From AC-37 sp034663685 (GTDB taxonomy: Bacteria > Actinomycetota > Thermoleophilia > Solirubrobacterales > Thermoleophilaceae), in the NCBI GenBank assembly GCA_034663685.1, contig JAXDJC010000196.1, positions 1-52,987 of the forward strand: a stretch of 52,987 bases of DNA. Direction: 5' to 3'. Both the position numbers and the translations under genes were made by a program. How positions within the stretch are numbered: position 1 is the stretch's first letter; each line of letters begins with the position of its first letter. This document shows positions 1 to 11,000 of this stretch, piece by piece. Below the pieces are notes generated by a model. It worked only from the letters and a program-made list of their open reading frames with translations. It did not search any database and had not been told where the DNA came from.

Positions 1-362
1 GTGTCGAGGAACTGGCGCGCGGCGCGCTTGGCCGCCACGAGCCGGTTGGGCTTGACGTCGGTCGAGGTCATCGACCCGGACACGTCGGTGGTGAGCACGA
101 TCGAGGCTCGCTCGATCGGCACGGCGATGGTGCGCTGCGGCTTGGCGGCGGCGAGCAGCAGGACCGTGAGCGCCAGGCCGAGGGCCAGCAGCGGCGCGTG
201 CCGGCGCCAGCGGGGGCGCAGCGGGGCTACCGAGGGCTGCAGGACCGGCGCCGCGAAGGCCGCGGCGGCCGCGTGCCGGCGGCGCTGCTCGCCCACGTAC
301 CAGAGCACGAGCAGAGGAAGGGCGATGAGCCCGAGCAGGACGGTTGGCTCGCCGAACGACAT
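1..362 (-). CDS. VWA-domain membrane protein, BatA-like (N-terminal part, runs off window)
   Basis: Only the first 120 codons are present. The gene starts at ATG 360-362 and continues past the window edge. A first hydrophobic segment lies near residues 8-22, a second near 55-71. A von Willebrand factor A domain then begins, with the MIDAS motif DVSGS at residues 91-95 (D91, S93, S95). This order, two membrane segments and then VWA, is typical of BatA/Aerotolerance-type proteins, which are often encoded with MoxR ATPases and DUF58 proteins. Those partners, if present, lie outside the window. The start is one base past the TGA stop of the HtrA-like protease upstream, so the two are probably co-translated. 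Substrate and partners cannot be deduced. Confidence 0.8.
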   Translation of the reverse strand, partial: MSFGEPTVLLGLIALPLLVLWYVGEQRRRHAAAAAFAAPVLQPSVAPLRPRWRRHAPLLALGLALTVLLLAAAKPQRTIAVPIERASIVLTTDVSGSMTSTDVKPNRLVAAKRAARQFLD

Positions 363-363
363 G

Positions 364-1635
364 TCACGGGGTCTTGGCGGGCCTGCTGCCGAGCTTGGCC
401 TTGAGCGTCTGGTGGGCGCCGCCGCGGTCGATCTCGAGGCTCACCTGGTCGCCGGGCGCGCGCGTGGCCACCAGCCCGGACACGTCCGCGGAGTGAGCCA
501 CCACCTTGCCGTCGACCTTGTGGATCACGTCGCCCGGGCGCAGGCCGGCGCGGTCGCCCGGCCCGCCTGGCACGACCGCCTGGACCTCCGCGCCGGTGCC
601 GCCGGTCGCATCGGAGGTCGTCACGCCGAGGTAGCCGCGGTCGATCGACTGGCCGCGCGCGAGCCGCGGCACCACCTGGCGGACGGTGTTCGACGGCACC
701 GCGAAGCCCACGCCCACGTTGCCGGACGAGCCGGCGGTTGCGATCTGCGAGTTCACGCCGATCACCCGCGCGGTGTCGTCGAGCAGCGGCCCGCCGGAGT
801 TGCCGGGGTTGATGGGCGCGTCGGTCTGGATCACCTCGTCGATCGCGAAGCCGTTTGGCGCCTCGATCGAGCGGCCGAGCCCGGAGATGATGCCCTCCGT
901 GGCCGTCCGGTCGAGGCCGAAGGGGTTGCCGATCGCAATCGCGAGGTCGCCCACGCGCACGCCGCGCGAGTCGGCGAACTGGAGCGGCTTGACGCCCTTG
1001 GGGATGCTGTTCTTGGGGATGCTCACCACGGCGAGGTCGCTCGAGGGATCCGTGCCGAGCACGTCGGCCTGGATCGAGGCGCCGTCGCCGAACTTGACGA
1101 CCACGCGCTTGTTCGATCCCACGACATGGTTGTTGGTCACGATCTGGCCCTCGCCGTCGATCAGGAACCCGGTGCCCGACCCGCTGCTGGTACGGATCGA
1201 CACCACGGCGGGGCTGGCCTTGGCGTACACCGCGCCCGCGCGCGTCTGGCCCTGCTGCGGCTTGAGGGGCTTGCCGGAGACCGCGGGCAGCGGATTGGCC
1301 GAGTCGTTGCCGCCGCCGAGGAGCTGGCCGGCGCCGAACGCGACCGCCGCGATCACGAGCACCAGCGCGGCCACGGCACGCAGACGCCGAGTGCGCAGGG
1401 AGCGCGTCCGGGCGGCGGGGGGCCGCGCGTCCACGGGCTGGTGGACCCGCGTGGGCTGCTCGGGCGCGGGCTCCTCGGCCACCGCGGTCTGCCGTTCGGC
1501 GGCTGCGCGCTCGAGCTCGGCGGCCGCCTCCTCCGCGGCCCTGCGCGCGCGCTCGGACTCGGAGTGCCAGTCGCCGGTCCACAGGTGCCGCGCTCCGCGC
1601 GGGGGCGGATCGTCGCTGGGTGGCCGTCCGATCAC
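364..1635 (-). CDS. HtrA/DegP-like membrane-anchored serine protease with PDZ domain
   Basis: 423 residues, GTG start. Residues 1-80 are a charged, Ala/Glu-rich cytoplasmic tail. A single transmembrane segment lies at about 86-105, so the protease faces outside the membrane. The trypsin-like domain has the full triad: H170 in TNNHVVG, D200 in SDLAVV and S280 in NPGNSGGP. One PDZ domain follows at about 333-410 (GYLGV, then AGLRPGDVI). This is the usual actinobacterial HtrA/PepD layout for envelope protein quality control. It is followed after 1 bp by the VWA gene, a likely operon. The 69-bp gap upstream separates it from the methyltransferase. A TAATCC sequence lies 15 nt upstream of the start but no convincing -35 is visible. 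Confidence 0.93.
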   Translation of the reverse strand: MIGRPPSDDPPPRGARHLWTGDWHSESERARRAAEEAAAELERAAAERQTAVAEEPAPEQPTRVHQPVDARPPAARTRSLRTRRLRAVAALVLVIAAVAFGAGQLLGGGNDSANPLPAVSGKPLKPQQGQTRAGAVYAKASPAVVSIRTSSGSGTGFLIDGEGQIVTNNHVVGSNKRVVVKFGDGASIQADVLGTDPSSDLAVVSIPKNSIPKGVKPLQFADSRGVRVGDLAIAIGNPFGLDRTATEGIISGLGRSIEAPNGFAIDEVIQTDAPINPGNSGGPLLDDTARVIGVNSQIATAGSSGNVGVGFAVPSNTVRQVVPRLARGQSIDRGYLGVTTSDATGGTGAEVQAVVPGGPGDRAGLRPGDVIHKVDGKVVAHSADVSGLVATRAPGDQVSLEIDRGGAHQTLKAKLGSRPAKTP

Positions 1636-1704
1636 GAGATCAGTTGAGCAGGATTACCTCAATGGCGTGTGAAGTGCCCGTAAGAGCGCCGTAAAGGCCT
1701 GGGC

Positions 1705-2459
1705 CTACTCGATCGGGAGGCCGGCGCGCTTCTCGGCCACGATAGCCACGTAGTACAGCGGCTCGCCGGCCACCGACAGCCGGTGCTGGTAGCGGCGCTG
1801 CGAGCGCATCGCGAGCGCACCGTCGTCGAGGCCCTGCCTGATCAGCCTGGAGAACCCGCTCCCGTCGCCGTGGGAGATGAAGTCCTCCTTGATGTTGAAG
1901 ACGACGAGGCCGCCCTCCTCGATCAGGTTGTAGGCCTCCGCGAACGCGTTCGGCGGGATGTCGCCGAAGCCGAGCGCTGCCACCGTCACGAGGCAGTTGA
2001 GGTTGGTGGCCGCCAGCTCCTCGCGGGTGGGGGGCGGGATGTCGGTGAGGTCGATCACGAGGTAGTCCTCGTACACGCCGGGGCGGTCGCGCTCGGCGGC
2101 CGTACGGGCCTCCTCGATGATGTCCACGCCCACGATCGTCCGCACGCCCAGCTCGGCCAGCTCGCGGCCGACCATGCCGTTGCCGGCGCCCACCTCGAGC
2201 ACGCGCAGCCCGGCCGCGTCGCGGCCCGTCTCGCGCAGCTCCTCACCGAGCAGCTCCGTGACGGCGCGCGGCGAGTCGCACTCGAGCAGCTCGTAGAAGA
2301 GGTGCTCGTAGAGGCCCGGGATCGAGTAGATCTCGTGGTAGTCGTGGAAGCGGATCCGGCGCTTCTCGCCGGCCACGACGATCTGGCACCACTCCTGGTC
2401 CTGGTCGAAATCGGAGCTGGCCTGGGTCGGGAGCGTGACCTCGTAGTCAGCGGTGCTCA

Positions 2460-2460
<1 letters not shown>
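1705..2460 (-). CDS. class I SAM-dependent methyltransferase
   Basis: 251 residues. ATG 2458-2460 shares one base with the TGA of the DEAD-box helicase upstream (TGATG), so translation is probably coupled. The Rossmann SAM-binding motif I is EVGAGNG at residues 89-95. An acidic residue ends strand 2 (GVDIIEEA) and a VVFNIKEDF strand lies further on. The protein opens with a short acidic segment. The substrate cannot be told from the sequence. Close coupling with an RNA helicase makes an RNA-related role possible, but proteins with this N-terminus may also act on small molecules. Confidence 0.85.
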
Positions 2461-3800
<1,340 letters not shown>

Positions 3801-3807
3801 GTGCGTA

Positions 3808-3813
3808 CTCCTT
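3808..3813 (-). promoter_or_regulatory. Shine-Dalgarno AAGGAG deciding a TTG start
   Basis: AAGGAG on the minus strand sits 7 nt before TTG 3798-3800. No ATG or GTG nearby would preserve the Q-motif N-terminus, so this site fixes the helicase start. Confidence 0.8.
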
Positions 3814-3935
3814 ATGAACGTGTGGGGAGACTCCAGCTACCCCGAAAGCGTTCACAGACGCACAGAGAGACAGAACCTCTCGGATGACAAACGGGTCACC
3901 CGATGGGGGGAACCTAGCAGCGGCCGGGGGATTCG

Positions 3936-3941
3936 TAGGAT
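3936..3941 (+). promoter_or_regulatory. -10 box TAGGAT, leaderless start
   Basis: TAGGAT lies exactly 7 nt before GTG 3949. This spacing puts the transcription start at or next to the start codon, as in actinobacterial leaderless promoters. No Shine-Dalgarno sequence is present at a usual distance. Confidence 0.6.
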
Positions 3942-3948
3942 CGGAACG

Positions 3949-5445
3949 GTGCGCAGGGCGATCGCCTGCGGCCTCGCGACGGCCGCGATTGCAGGGATTT
4001 TCGGTACGGCCCAGGCCGCGGCGGCGCCCGTGCTCGTGCTCGACGGCCACCGGGTCGTGCGGCGCGAGGACCCGCACATCCCCGCCCTGGACCTGCCCTC
4101 GCCGCCCGGCGGGGGGCTGCGCCCGGCGCGCGTGGGGCCGGCCCAATCGAAGCCCACGGTGCGCGGCGAGCTGGACCGGCTGCTGGCCGAGGGACGGATC
4201 GATCAGGCCACGCACGATTCCGCCCGCGCCACCTACAACCTGGCGCGCAAGGCGTACAAGAAGCTCACGGGAGCGCGGCGGGCGGGGCTGGGCGGCGCCC
4301 TCGCCGACGCCGAGCTGATCGCCGCCGACGGGGACCTCACGGCGGCGCGAATCCCCGCGCTGTTCCTCACCATCGAGAGCAACCGCCGCTGGTGGACCAC
4401 CGGCACGCTCCTCTCCAACAACCAGCGGGTGGAGTTCTCCGACAGCCAGATCGTGTGGCAGAACTACACCGGGCAGGGCATCCAGATCCAGGTGCTCGGC
4501 ACCTTCGGGAAAGCGAACGGGCTCTGGCAGGACAGGCAGGACGCCGACCTGCGCGCCCTGCTGGACGAGATGCTCACGCTGGCGAGCGACCGCGGCGGGG
4601 CGATGGCCTGGGAGTACCTGTTCCGCTTCGGCGGCGGCTCGCCGCCGTGGGCGAGCGGCATGGCCCAGGCGACCGGCGCGCAGGCGCTCGCGCGGGCCTC
4701 CGTCCGGCTGGCCGAGCCGGCCTACCGCGACGCCGCGATCCGCGCCCTCGCCCTGTTCGAGACGCCGGCCCCCACCGGCGTGCGCGTGGACGGGCCGGCC
4801 GGGCCGCACTACCTGCTCTACAGCTTCGCGCCCGGCCTGCGCGTGTTCAACGGCTTCCTCCAGGCGGTGATCGGGCTGACCGACACCGCGGCGATCACGG
4901 GCGACGCGCGTGCCAAGGCGCTGGCCGGCTCCGGGGACGCCGAGGCGCGCGCGGAGACCGCGCTGGCCGACACCGGCGCCTGGTCGCTCTACTCCACCGG
5001 CACCGACCCCGCCGCCGGCCGCGAGTCCGACCTCCACTACCACGGCGTGGCCACCGACTTCCTCGACGGACTCTGCACGCGCACGTCGGCGCCGGAGTAC
5101 TGCGGCACGGCGCAGCGGTTCAAGGACTACCTGAACGTGCCGCCGGTGATCCGACCGCTCACCAAGCGCGTGCGCGCCGGCAGGCCGGCCAGCCTGCGCT
5201 TCGTGCTCTCCAAGGTCTCGCGGGTGCGGCTGCAGGTGGTCGACGCCTCCGGCCGCGTGATCGCCACCCGCACGGGCACCGCGGACCACGGCAAGCGCTC
5301 GCTCGCCTGGACGCCGGGCACGGCCGGGACCTACGAGCTGCGCGCGACGGCCACCGACCTCGCCGGCAACCCCTCGGAGGAGCGGGCGATCGCCCTCGAG
5401 GTGCTGCCGGCCAAGCCGCCGCGGGGGCCCGCCCGCCGCCGCTAG
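3949..5445 (+). CDS. secreted D-glucuronyl C5-epimerase-like protein with C-terminal Ig-like domain
   Basis: 498 residues from GTG 3949, chosen because it gives a clean signal peptide (basic n-region, hydrophobic core to about residue 20, AQA-type cleavage near 23-26) and sits 7 nt behind a TAGGAT box. The central part (about 130-390) resembles the C-terminal alpha/alpha domain of D-glucuronyl C5-epimerases, including a C-terminal YHGVATDFLDGLC stretch. These enzymes invert uronic acids in polysaccharides. The last roughly 90 residues form a beta-sandwich-like domain (a run ending WTPGTAGTYELRATATDLAGN) of the kind that attaches to cell-surface glycans. Substrate is unknown. It could act on an exported uronate-containing polymer. 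The gene is convergent with the FAD oxidoreductase and their stop codons overlap. Confidence 0.75.
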   Translation: MRRAIACGLATAAIAGIFGTAQAAAAPVLVLDGHRVVRREDPHIPALDLPSPPGGGLRPARVGPAQSKPTVRGELDRLLAEGRIDQATHDSARATYNLARKAYKKLTGARRAGLGGALADAELIAADGDLTAARIPALFLTIESNRRWWTTGTLLSNNQRVEFSDSQIVWQNYTGQGIQIQVLGTFGKANGLWQDRQDADLRALLDEMLTLASDRGGAMAWEYLFRFGGGSPPWASGMAQATGAQALARASVRLAEPAYRDAAIRALALFETPAPTGVRVDGPAGPHYLLYSFAPGLRVFNGFLQAVIGLTDTAAITGDARAKALAGSGDAEARAETALADTGAWSLYSTGTDPAAGRESDLHYHGVATDFLDGLCTRTSAPEYCGTAQRFKDYLNVPPVIRPLTKRVRAGRPASLRFVLSKVSRVRLQVVDASGRVIATRTGTADHGKRSLAWTPGTAGTYELRATATDLAGNPSEERAIALEVLPAKPPRGPARRR

Positions 5446-5450
5446 GCGGC
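5438..5450. terminator. hairpin over overlapping convergent stop codons
   Basis: GCCGC-TAG-GCGGC is a perfect 5-bp stem whose loop holds the stop of the plus-strand gene, with the minus-strand stop read from the overlapping CTA. There is no T-run, so it is a possible bidirectional, non-classical terminator at most. Confidence 0.35.
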
Positions 5451-6821
5451 CACGGGCTCGACCACGTGGTTGGCGCGGAGCACGCCCTCGGGGTCGTGCT
5501 CGGCCCGCACCGCACTCAACCGGCGGGAGGCGTCGTGCTCGAACATCCGGTCGGCGTCCGCGGGCCGCTCCTGGAAGTTCGGGTAGACGCAGCCCGACTC
5601 GTATGGGGCGAGGGCCTCCCCCACCCGGCCGAACGTCTCCGTCGCCGCCGCGGCCAGCTCGGGCGTGATCGGCACGCCGACGCCGAACGCCATGTAGTCA
5701 CCGCGCAGAGTGTCCAGCGCGCCGTGATCCGGGCCCGGCCGCGCGAGCGCGCCGCCGAGATGGCGCAGCTCCATCGACAGCAGCGGCGAGCCCGACCCGG
5801 GGCCCGCGACCTCGAGCAGCGCGTCGACCCCCTCGGCCGGCAGCTTGCCGACCATGTGGTGCTCGGTCAGCGAGGGCACGGGCTCCGGAGGATCCATGTG
5901 CATGTGGCTGAGCGCGGGAGCCGGCACCGTGGCGAACGTGTCCGTCTCGGGGCCCAGCTCGCGCAGCGGCGCCATCAGCTCGGCGCCGCCGGCGCCGTCG
6001 CCGAGATAGGCGGCCTCGACCACAGAGAACGAGCGGCCGCGGAGCTGCTCCGGGATGGTGGGCAGCGGCGGGAACTGGAGGAGGCGCCCGATCGAGGTGA
6101 CCTCGTCGGGCACTTCGGCGGCCCACTCATGCCAGGCGTGCAGCACCTCGCCGGCGCGCTCGAACGGGAAGAACATCACGCCGGCGTAGAGCTCCGTCAC
6201 CGGGAATAGGTCGAACTCGATCGCGGTGACCACGCCGAAGTTGCCGCCCCCGCCGCGCACGGCCCAGAACAGCTCCGGCTCGTTGTCGCGGTCGGCGCGG
6301 ACGAGGGTGCCGTCGCCGGTCACGATCTCCACCGCCGTGACGCTGTTCGCGTTCAGGCCGTGCTTGCGCCCGAGCCAGCCCAGGCCGCCGCCGAGCGAGT
6401 AGCCCACCACGCCGACGGTGGGCGAGGAGCCGTGCAGGGCCGCAAGGCCGTGCTCGGCCGCCGGGCCGACCACGTTGCCCCAGACCTCGCCCGCCCGCAC
6501 GCGCGCGCGGCGCGCGGCCGGGTCGATCTCCACGCCGGTCATCCAGGTGGTCTTGAGCAGGATCGTGTCGTCGAGCGGGCCGAGCGGGCCGGCGTTGTGG
6601 CCGGTCAGCTGGGGCGCCACGCGCAGGCCGTTCTCGCGCGCGTAGCGAACCACCTGGGCCACGTCGGCCGCCGAGGACGGGAGCGCGACCGCGGCCGGGC
6701 GCTGGTCGATCACGAGGTTGAACGCGCGCCGCGCGACGTCCCAATCGGTGTCGCCGGCCTTGACCACCGACCCCTCGATGCGAGAGCGCAGGTCGGCGGC
6801 GATCTGGTCGGTGCTGGGCAT
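5442..6821 (-). CDS. FAD-binding oxidoreductase, berberine-bridge (BBE) type
   Basis: 459 residues. ATG 6819-6821 is chosen because AGGAGG lies just upstream (6826-6831). A longer in-frame start at 6893 would add an unrelated tail. The FAD_binding_4 (PCMH) domain covers about 40-210: H75 in LTGHNAG is at the position of the histidine that binds flavin covalently, then SLGGGLGWLGRKHG, then an RGGGGNFGVVT turn. The BBE domain ends the protein (YPNFQERP to about residue 455). The second flavin-linking cysteine of bicovalent members is absent (GSSPTVGVVG where a GVCPTVG-like sequence would be). So a mono-covalent flavin is expected. The family oxidises sugars, alcohols or secondary metabolites with O2; the substrate is not evident. 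Confidence 0.9.
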   Translation of the reverse strand: MPSTDQIAADLRSRIEGSVVKAGDTDWDVARRAFNLVIDQRPAAVALPSSAADVAQVVRYARENGLRVAPQLTGHNAGPLGPLDDTILLKTTWMTGVEIDPAARRARVRAGEVWGNVVGPAAEHGLAALHGSSPTVGVVGYSLGGGLGWLGRKHGLNANSVTAVEIVTGDGTLVRADRDNEPELFWAVRGGGGNFGVVTAIEFDLFPVTELYAGVMFFPFERAGEVLHAWHEWAAEVPDEVTSIGRLLQFPPLPTIPEQLRGRSFSVVEAAYLGDGAGGAELMAPLRELGPETDTFATVPAPALSHMHMDPPEPVPSLTEHHMVGKLPAEGVDALLEVAGPGSGSPLLSMELRHLGGALARPGPDHGALDTLRGDYMAFGVGVPITPELAAAATETFGRVGEALAPYESGCVYPNFQERPADADRMFEHDASRRLSAVRAEHDPEGVLRANHVVEPVAA

Positions 6822-6942
6822 TGGGCCTCCTGTGTGCGAGTGCGTGGCGGCCGGGGCCGCAGCGTCGACATTAATCGCGGTCCCCCCGTGCACGCAAGCC
6901 CCGCCGGCGGGCCGGCTGCCGCCCGCGCCATCATTCGAGCGG

Positions 6943-7875
6943 ATGGGACACGAGCACGCTCACGACGCGACCAGCGCCGACGCGCGGCGGCGCCTCGCGC
7001 TCGTGCTCGGGCTCACCGCCGCGTTCATGGTGGCCGAGGTGGTGGGCGGGCTGCTGGCCGGGAGCCTCGCCCTGCTCGCCGACGCCGGCCACATGCTCTC
7101 GGACTCGCTCGGGCTCGGGCTGGCGCTGCTGGCCGCGTGGGCGGCGCAGCGCCCCGCCACATCGCAGCGCACCTTCGGCTACAAGCGCGCGGAGATCCTC
7201 GCCGCGCTGTTCAACGGCGTCGCGCTCGTGGCCATCTCGATCTGGATCTTCATAGAGGCCGGCCGCCGCTTCGGCGACCCGCCGCACGTGGAGGGCGGGC
7301 TGATGCTCGGCGTGGCGGTGGCGGGCCTGCTCGTGAACGTGGCGGGCGCAACCGTGCTCACGCGGGCCGCGCATCGCAGCCTCAACGTGTCCGCCGCGCT
7401 GCGCCACGTGGTGGCCGACCTGATCGGGTCCGTCGGCGTGATCGCGGCGGCCGTGATCGTGCTGGCCACCGGCTGGCGCTACGCGGACCCGCTGGTGGGC
7501 GTGGTGATCGGCGTGCTCGTGATCGGCAGCTCGTGGACGATCCTGCGCGACTCCACCCGCATCCTCCTCGAGGCCACGCCGAAGGGACTCGACGCCGGCC
7601 ACGTGGGCCGGCGGATGCGCGCGCTGCCGGGGATCGTGGAGGTGCACGAGCTGCACGTGTGGACGATCACGTCGGGCTTCCCCGCGCTGGCGGCTCACGT
7701 ACTGGTGGCGCCGGCCGACGACTGCCACGCACGCCGCCGCGAGCTGGAGCGGATGCTGGCGAGCGACTTCGGCATCACCCACACCACGCTTCAGGTGGAC
7801 CACGCGCACGAGCAGGGGCTGCTGCAGATCGAGCCGCGGAGCGCGGGGTCGCCGCACGTCAACGGCGGCAATTAG
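6943..7875 (+). CDS. cation diffusion facilitator (Zn2+/Cd2+/Co2+ efflux, CzcD-like)
   Basis: 310 residues, six predicted membrane helices between about 17 and 185, and a cytoplasmic C-terminal domain. The metal-site signatures are present in helix 2 (ADAGHMLSD, H50 and D54) and helix 5 (HVVAD, H155 and D159). The N-terminus has a short His-containing segment (GHEHAHD), common in zinc transporters. It exports divalent metals by proton antiport. It is divergent from the FAD gene across 121 bp. No metal regulator is nearby. Downstream (7876-8055) lies a repeat-bearing spacer before the large copper protein, on the other strand. Confidence 0.93.
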   Translation: MGHEHAHDATSADARRRLALVLGLTAAFMVAEVVGGLLAGSLALLADAGHMLSDSLGLGLALLAAWAAQRPATSQRTFGYKRAEILAALFNGVALVAISIWIFIEAGRRFGDPPHVEGGLMLGVAVAGLLVNVAGATVLTRAAHRSLNVSAALRHVVADLIGSVGVIAAAVIVLATGWRYADPLVGVVIGVLVIGSSWTILRDSTRILLEATPKGLDAGHVGRRMRALPGIVEVHELHVWTITSGFPALAAHVLVAPADDCHARRRELERMLASDFGITHTTLQVDHAHEQGLLQIEPRSAGSPHVNGGN

Positions 7876-7906
7876 GGGGAGGACTTGGCGGTTGTTGGCA
7901 AGCGAG

Positions 7907-7944
7907 TGAACCGTTGTGGTCGCTATGGCAGCCAAAACGGTTCA
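7907..7944. terminator. imperfect inverted repeat downstream of the CDF gene
   Basis: The arms TGAACCGTTGTGG (7907-7919) and CCAAAACGGTTCA (7932-7944) pair over 13 positions with one mismatch, around a 12-nt loop. It lies 31 bp after the transporter stop. It has no T-run, so it could be a factor-dependent terminator, an operator or a convergent-transcript block. Confidence 0.4.
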
Positions 7945-7995
7945 GGCGTTCGCCTGCGCGGCCGATCCGGCTTCCTCCCAGCCGCCGTTCTCGGC

Positions 7996-8043
7996 GCCGA
8001 GGGAGATGCGCGCCGAGGGAGATGCGCGGCGAGGGAGATGCGC
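7996..8043. repeat. three tandem copies of a 16-bp repeat
   Basis: The unit GCCGAGGGAGATGCGC occurs at 7996-8011 and 8012-8027, and with one change (GGCGAGGGAGATGCGC) at 8028-8043. It lies in the spacer between two convergent genes, ending 12 bp before the stop codon of the copper protein (8056). The remainder of the 180-bp gap holds the inverted repeat and nothing else I can identify. Confidence 0.85.
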
Positions 8044-8055
8044 GGCGCGGCGCGC

Positions 8056-11000
8056 CTAGCCCGGCGGCGGCGGGCTCAGCGGCAGCGATGCGCTTGCCGC
8101 GCCCGGTCCCACCGGCTCGATCCTGAACGCGCCGCGCATCCACGGGTGGATCCGGCAGTAGTACGTGTACAGGCCGGGCGCCAGGTCAGCCGGCGTGGTG
8201 GAGCTGGGGTTGGGGCTGCCGCCGTCGATCAGGTCGTAGCCGAGCGTGCCGGAGTCCCAGGCGCCGGTGGCGTGTGGGTAGTTGCCCACGTACGGACCGT
8301 TGCACGGCCACGGGCACGTGGTCACGGAGTGGCGGATGTTGGCGAACTGGTCGTCGTTGACGAACGTGATCTGCTGGCCCTGCTTGACCGACGGGATCTT
8401 GCCGCCCGCCGTGGATGACGAGCGGTCCCCGGGCAGGTACTGGAAGTTGGCGATGTGGACCACGCTCTGGTTCACGTACGTGTCCTCGGCCGGCGGGTTC
8501 TCGGGCTTCTCGCACGCCGGCGCCTTGCCCCAGCCGCAGTAGCTGTCCTCGTGACCCCACGGGCGGTTGGGCACGCCCTGCGTCGGGTCCTTCACCTTCT
8601 TCGCGGCCGGCCCCACGATGTACGGCCGGCAGCGCCCCTTGGGCGGCTGCTCGTAGTCGAAGTAGAAGCCGGCGTGGATCATCGTGGTGTACCAGGCGTG
8701 GTCCTTGTTCTCGTAGGCCCCCGTCAGCCGGATGCGGTCGCCCTTGTGCACCGGCGCGCGCCAGCCGGGATGGGTCACCTCGGTCTGGTAGTCCTCCGAC
8801 AGCGGCGCATTTCGGTTGAGCAGGTCGGAGTGGTAGAGCAGCGTGCCGCCGGTCCCGCGGCCCCGCGGATCGCGCGGGCACGGATTGTCGATCGGCCCGT
8901 AGTTCTCCACGTCCACGTCGATCCCGCCCGGATGCAGGTGGCCGCCCGAGCCGATGATCGTGCCGTCACGCGGGGCCGTGAACTCGATCGCGCAGCCCTC
9001 CGGCCGCTTGTTCTGCTCGGCGCACTTGGTCTGTTCCTTGTAGTAGTCCCAGCGCCCGTCGCCGTTCGCGTCGCGCGGCACGTCGAACGTGCGGCCCATC
9101 AGCATCCCGGCCACGTCGTGGTACTGGCGGCCGGTGATCTGCTCGAGCTCCTGGCGGGTGCCGTGCTGGAAGACCGTGTCGAGCACGATCCAGACCTCCA
9201 TCGGCTGGTTGGTCTTGTTGTGCAGCATGTAGATGATCGTCTGGTTGCGGCCGGCCGGCAGGAAGTTGCCGTACACCGGGCCGCCCGGCTCGGCGGCGGT
9301 GCGGCGGCGGAAGTCCGCCCGGGTCTCCTCGTCGCCGTTGCCGAACACCCACTCGTGGGTGCCGGGGCCGAACTGGTTGAAGTACTGGTCCTCGGGGTTG
9401 CCGGGGTCGAAGCCGAACCAGTGGGCGTGATGGATGTGCGCCTCGGTGTGCGCCGGCGAGCTGAGGTCCGAAACGCGCCGCATCTCGGGCTCGAGTGCCA
9501 GCAGATACCCGTTCTGGGTCGGCAGCTCGAGGTCCACGCGGTTGGCGTCCCAGCCCGGCGGGATCGTGTAGGGCCCGTAGTAGAGCGAGAGGTGGTCGGT
9601 GGTGCCCGCGGGCTTGGGCACGTAGCGGTCACCGCGCTGGCGGCTCGCCTTGAGCACCGCGCCGCCCTGGCCCTGCGGGTGCTCGTGCTGCCCGGCCTCG
9701 TGATGGGGGTCGGAGCTGTCGCCGCCCGCGGCGTTCTGGGTCTTGGGCCCCTTGCAGTACTTCTTCACGTTGCCCTTCCACTTGCGCTTGGTGCCCGCGC
9801 TCTTGGCCTTCTTCAGCTTCGACTTCGACGTCGAGCAGCGCTGCTGGCGATCCTGCTCGGCGAGGTACTGGTTGGGGTCCTGCTCGGGCGTGTCCGCGAA
9901 GTGGTCGCTCGGTGCCGTCTCCTCGTTGCCCTTGCGCACCCGGTACGCGGCGATGTAGCCAGCGTTCGACTGCGTGCCCACTGCGGCGAACACCGTGCCG
10001 CCGGCGATCGACACGCCGCCCCAGCTCGGTGCGCCAAGCGGGATGCGGTTGAGCACGACCCCGGTGGACGCCTCGCGCGCCACGAGGAAGCCCGTCATGT
10101 CGGTGGTGTAGACGACGCCGTTGGCCACCGACGTGGCGTTGAACTTGAGCGGCCCGCCGTCGCTCGAGGCCCACTGGTAGCCGCCCTTGTTGTCGACCGA
10201 CCACATCTCGCCGCCGACGGTGGACGGGCCGTAGATCCGCTGGCCGTCGGTGGCGGTCGAGCCGATGATCCCGCCGACCACGAACGCTCCCGGGCCGACC
10301 TGGGTGCTCCACTGGGGAACCATGCTGTGGCGGTCGAGCGCCCAGTAGATGCCGGCCTTCTCCCCCTCGCCCACCAGCTCCTTGCCATCCGGCCCGGTGA
10401 ACAGCTGCGGCGAGGCGCCGAAGTCGTAGTCCGGCCCCGACGTGGCGTTGCCGGTCTCGTTCCACACGTCGCCGGCGTACGCCTGGAACCTGCCGAGGAC
10501 CTGGCCCGTCCTGCCGTCGAGCGTGATCATCGAGTCGGTCGTGTCGGCCGACGGCGCGTGGTACGCGTTGCCGGTGCCCACGTAGACGCGGCCGGTCTTC
10601 GTGTCCACCGCCGGCGTGGTCCAAACCGCGGCGCCGTCGTGGCCGGGCGGCACCATGAACGTGTTCCATTTCAGCCTGCCGGTCTTGAGGCTGAGCGCGA
10701 CCACCTGCCCGCGCACGTTCACCTCGGTGTCGCCGTACTCGCCATACAGCGCGGAGACCCCCTGATAGACGCGGCCGTTCCACACCACCGGGCTGCCGTA
10801 CACGTCCGAGTCCTTCTGGTTCGAGATCTGCGTGATCCACAGCGGCCGGCCCGTCCTGAGGCTGAGCGCGAGCAGCTTCGGCCGGTGCGGGTCCGACACG
10901 GGCACGATCACGTAATCGCCTTCGACGGCCAGGGTGCCGTTCACGACCTTGCCCGTGCGGTGCGCCCACTTCTGGCGGCCGGTTGTGGCGTCGAGCGCGT

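Noticed and set aside
1..1647. Long plus-strand frame over the protease and VWA genes.
   Set aside because: It is antisense to two genes with clear motifs (catalytic triad, MIDAS) and has low-complexity composition typical of a shadow.
6822..6893. Upstream in-frame start (6893) for the BBE oxidoreductase.
   Set aside because: The extra 24 residues are unlike the family and the AGGAGG site supports ATG 6821.
7907..7944. Classical Rho-independent terminator.
   Set aside because: The stem has no following T-run on either strand; it is listed only as a possible non-classical terminator or binding site.
7996..8043. Possible CRISPR array.
   Set aside because: There are only three copies of a 16-bp unit without spacers, and no cas genes nearby.
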